A DNA stretch of 64,000 nt from Caecitellus pseudoparvulus (Eukaryota; Bigyra: Bicosoecida). Below the pieces are notes generated by a model. The model was not told the DNA's origin. It ran no database searches and saw nothing but the letters and a program-made list of their open reading frames with translations. This document shows, one piece after another, positions 61,843-64,000 of this stretch; positions within the stretch are counted from its first letter, which is position 1; each line of letters opens with the position of its first letter. Location of the stretch: assembly GCA_965644315.1 (NCBI GenBank), contig CBFFRQ010000028.1, positions 1 to 64,000 of the forward strand, given 5' to 3'. The position numbers and the translations under genes were made by a program.

Positions 61843-62065
61843 GCCTGATGTGGGGCTACTTTGCGAGGAGTTTGGGGTCGATGCACGGCGGCAAGAGCCC
61901 AGCACCGGGCAGGTTCTGCCGCTCCGGGGCCAAATCAAACTGAACAGGAAGCGGTCAGAGCCGGGGATGAGTTTGATTTGTTCGCGCCGAACTTCCACTG
62001 CTGCCGTGCCAGTGTCGTGGCTCCCCGCTTGCCCCCCCACGCTAACTGTTGCGCCAGCCAGGGCC
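61843..62065. promoter_or_regulatory. bidirectional promoter region (sphingomyelinase / COMM protein)
   Basis: 223 bases between divergent start codons. No specific element was recognised. Confidence 0.35.
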
Positions 62066-62976
62066 ATGGCTGCCAAAGCAGCCGGCGGCCTCAGCGCCCT
62101 GCGCAGCAAGAGCTCGAAGCGCTGGTCTGCGTTGAAGGGACTGGCCCACGCCAATGCAGTGGTCAAGACCATCCCACATGGAATAGATTCAGAGACGTTC
62201 TTGGGCGACAGCATTCCCCCCGAGATCAAGTGCGTGCACTGGTGCAGTGCACTTGAGCGCCGCATCTGCACCTGCCCTCCACGCCGCCGCCCGCTTCCTC
62301 CCGCACCAGAGCAGCAGTGCCTGCCCTGCATGACGTGCCTGACCACCGCGCCATCATCTCCCAAGTCGTGGAGGACATGCAGGTGCGCCTCGGCAGCGCA
62401 CCCGTCGCCTGGCGCACGCAGCCTCATCAACCCTCCACTCTCTCCCGCCCACAGCGCCCGCTGGCCAGCACAGCGCCTGCACACAGCGAAGCCACGGCGC
62501 CCGAGGACGCCTTCGAGGCACAGACACGTGCTGCAGCTTACACAGGTGTGCTCATGCTGTTGCAAGCTGCCATCCGGCACCGCACCAAGCTGTCCGTCGT
62601 GCAAGCGGACCTGACGAAGATGAACGCGCCCGAAGCCTTCGTGTCAGACTTCGTCGCCGTCTTGCGGCGCCATCGCGCTACCCTGGAGGAGGCCACCGTC
62701 CAGCACAGCACCCGCTTCCCCGCCCTGGACAAGCTCAAGTGGCGGGTGGACGTCACCATCAGCTCCTCCTCTGCCCGGCGCGTGATGCAGCCGGCCCTGC
62801 TCATGGAGACGGCGCTGTCCGACGGCAGCTTGCATTCGTTTGAAATGCCCATCGAAAAGTTCCACGCCCTGCGCCACAGCGTCGCGCGCATGCTGCTGGA
62901 GATGGGGGACATCCGTGCCCACCCCGTCATCCAGCTGGCCTTCGACGCAGAGAAGGCTGCCCTGGACAAACCCTGA
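62066..62976 (+). CDS. COMM-domain protein
   Basis: Three exons (62066-62229, 62310-62382, 62455-62976; introns of 80 and 72 nt) give 252 aa. The C-terminal COMM domain is clear: LDKLKWRVDVTISSSSARRV, PALLMETALSDGSLHSFEMP, then EKFHALRHSVARMLLEMGDI. The helical N-terminal HN domain precedes it (YTGVLMLLQAAIRHRTKLSV). COMMD proteins form a hetero-decameric ring in the Commander complex that recycles membrane cargo from endosomes. Which of the ten paralogues this is cannot be told by eye. The first 55 residues are a basic extension. Its stop is five bases from the stop of the next, facing gene. Confidence 0.85.
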
Positions 62977-62981
62977 CCCGC

Positions 62982-64000
62982 TCACAGCACCTGCAGCAGC
63001 CGCCCGCTGCAGCGCAATGCATCCTCGCCGCTGGGCGGCCCGAGGGACGCCAGCTTCGATGCAGCTGCAACGACCCTTGCCTTGAAGTCCAGCCCTTCGT
63101 ACGGACTGGGCTGCTTGTTGGCGGCCCGCTTGGCTTCGGCCTCGGCGGCTGCTTGCTTGCGCTGCTCCAGGTAGTGCTGGCTCAGGGCATCCCCTGCGTG
63201 GTACTTGTCCTCAGGCAGCTCCTCCCCCTCCCTGAAGGGCGCCTCGGCAGCTGCTGCGGCGGCGGCGGCCTGGGCAGCAGCGGCGGCGGCGCTGGCGGCA
63301 GCAGCAGCCTGTGCTGCAGCCTCTGCTGCTGCATCTCGCCGGCGTGCCGAGACGTCGTGAGGGGCGCTGCCGCCGCCGTCCAGCGCCCGTGCCAGCAACC
63401 ACGGCTTGGAGCCTGGGTCTGGACCGGCAACGTCACCTGCGTTGAACTGCTTCAGGGGGAGGTGCAGGGTGACGGCTGCCGCATCCAGATCCACGTGCAA
63501 TGTGAGCCCTGACTCCGGCTGGCTCAGCGCCTGCACATCCAGCAGGACCGGCACTGCCGTGGACGTCTCGCGGTGCCCAGGGGCCGTCATAGCCACGCTC
63601 TCCTCACCGAGGGCCACGCTGAGGCCAGGCAGTGCGGCCAGGGGCAGGGCGGGCCCCACCTTCCCGTGGCGCCGCAAGTCTGTCGCCCACTGCATGACCT
63701 GGGGCTGGCTGGGCACCAAGTCGAAGCGCACGGTGACACCAGTCACTACGGCGCCAGCAGCAGGAGGGCCGTAGTTCATGGGGACCATGTCCCAGTCGGC
63801 AAAGGACCAGGCTTGTGCCTGGGCCTGCCCCGCGCGGTGCAAGCGCACAGAGGCTTTGGCAAACACCTTGGGTGCCTCCACAGCCACTGGTCCAGTGGTC
63901 AGCTTCCTGGACTTGCGCGCGACCAGTCCAGGGGTGGCCCCCGGTGCAGGCGCAGTGCTGGCGCCGCCTGGCTGCAGTTCCGAGATGAGGGGGGCCTTCG
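62982..64000 (-). CDS. partial gene, unrecognised protein, C-terminal 339 residues
   Basis: The frame is open from the right edge of the window to a TGA at 62982, so the 5' part lies outside. The visible part begins with a Pro/Ala/Gly linker and basic residues. It continues with a beta-rich region (WSFADWDMVPMNYGPP, VTGVTVRFDLVPSQPQVMQW, LTLHVDLDAAAVTLHLPLKQ), then a long Ala-rich helix encoded by GCG/GCA/GCC-rich triplet sequence (about 63235-63345). A Lys/Ala-rich tail (YLEQRKQAAAEAEAKRAANK, YEGLDFKARVVAA) closes it. I do not recognise the family. No membrane helix or catalytic motif is seen. Confidence 0.6.
   Translation of the reverse strand, partial: KAPLISELQPGGASTAPAPGATPGLVARKSRKLTTGPVAVEAPKVFAKASVRLHRAGQAQAQAWSFADWDMVPMNYGPPAAGAVVTGVTVRFDLVPSQPQVMQWATDLRRHGKVGPALPLAALPGLSVALGEESVAMTAPGHRETSTAVPVLLDVQALSQPESGLTLHVDLDAAAVTLHLPLKQFNAGDVAGPDPGSKPWLLARALDGGGSAPHDVSARRRDAAAEAAAQAAAAASAAAAAAQAAAAAAAAEAPFREGEELPEDKYHAGDALSQHYLEQRKQAAAEAEAKRAANKQPSPYEGLDFKARVVAAASKLASLGPPSGEDALRCSGRLLQVL

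Noticed and set aside
63235-63345. GCG/GCA triplet tract as a microsatellite or CRISPR-like array
   Set aside because: It is in frame in a coding region and encodes an Ala-rich helix; there is no spacer-repeat structure.

Overview
The window is nuclear DNA of a GC-rich, intron-bearing unicellular eukaryote. All genes are eukaryotic in type: a TRAP-beta ER translocon subunit, RhoGDI, Dim1, EIF1AD, a COMM-domain protein, PGAP1, SMPD4, Josephin, and a selenoprotein K with its own SECIS-like hairpin. Coding DNA is interrupted by short GT-AG introns, mostly 63-104 nt. The mixture of a CDPK-like kinase, AP2 plus PHD domains, a DUF639-like protein, Ser/Thr/Pro-rich stalked surface proteins and a SOS1-like Na+/H+ exchanger suits an alga or heterotrophic protist (for example a stramenopile or haptophyte). 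I cannot place it further from sequence alone. No rRNA, tRNA, CRISPR or recognisable transposase gene was seen.

Left edge (1-317): an abruptly AT-rich stretch, about one G/C in five over the first 120 bases, holding two adjacent long imperfect inverted repeats. It looks like the end of a foreign or foldback element that continues outside the window. Left part (0.4-18.3 kb): loosely spaced, long minus-strand genes with wide gene-free gaps. They encode a 7-repeat RCC1-like surface protein, a homogenised ankyrin-like repeat protein, a very large cysteine-rich membrane protein whose frame is broken by one TGA, and a 1974-residue PDZ/PH/DUF639-like membrane protein. Middle (18.6-28.5 kb): a head-to-tail minus-strand run of a glyoxalase-fold protein, an Na+/H+ exchanger with a cyclic-nucleotide-binding domain, TRAP-beta, and a nuclear PHD + AP2 protein.

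Right part (28.5-64 kb): GC-richer and very compact, with alternating divergent and convergent pairs. It holds PGAP1 (2044 aa) and SMPD4 (plus strand); a CDPK-like kinase whose coding end overlaps SMPD4; an unrecognised protein; selenoprotein K facing an RNF170-like E3; an SPCA Ca2+ pump divergent from a Josephin deubiquitinase; cyclin Y; a mitochondrial helical-repeat protein; Dim1; EIF1AD; a coiled-coil protein facing RhoGDI; an RPAP3/SPAG1-type TPR protein overlapping an RRG7-like protein; MAT2B; an SMPD2-like sphingomyelinase; a COMM-domain protein; and a partial gene at the right edge. Several share ER/Golgi themes: PGAP1, SelK, the RNF170-like E3, SPCA, TRAP-beta and two unrelated neutral sphingomyelinases. 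There is no operon logic.

Exon boundaries were worked out by hand from GT-AG sites, phase agreement and conserved family sequence. In nearly every spliced gene the summed exon lengths are a multiple of three, which supports them. The most interesting items are the TGA-containing selenoprotein K with a form-2 SECIS carrying an ACGA instead of an AUGA core, the near-total use of GTG (never GTA) at 5' splice sites, two convergent gene pairs whose coding ends overlap by 17-18 bp, the AT-rich inverted-repeat edge with E2F-like motifs, and several unusual domain fusions.
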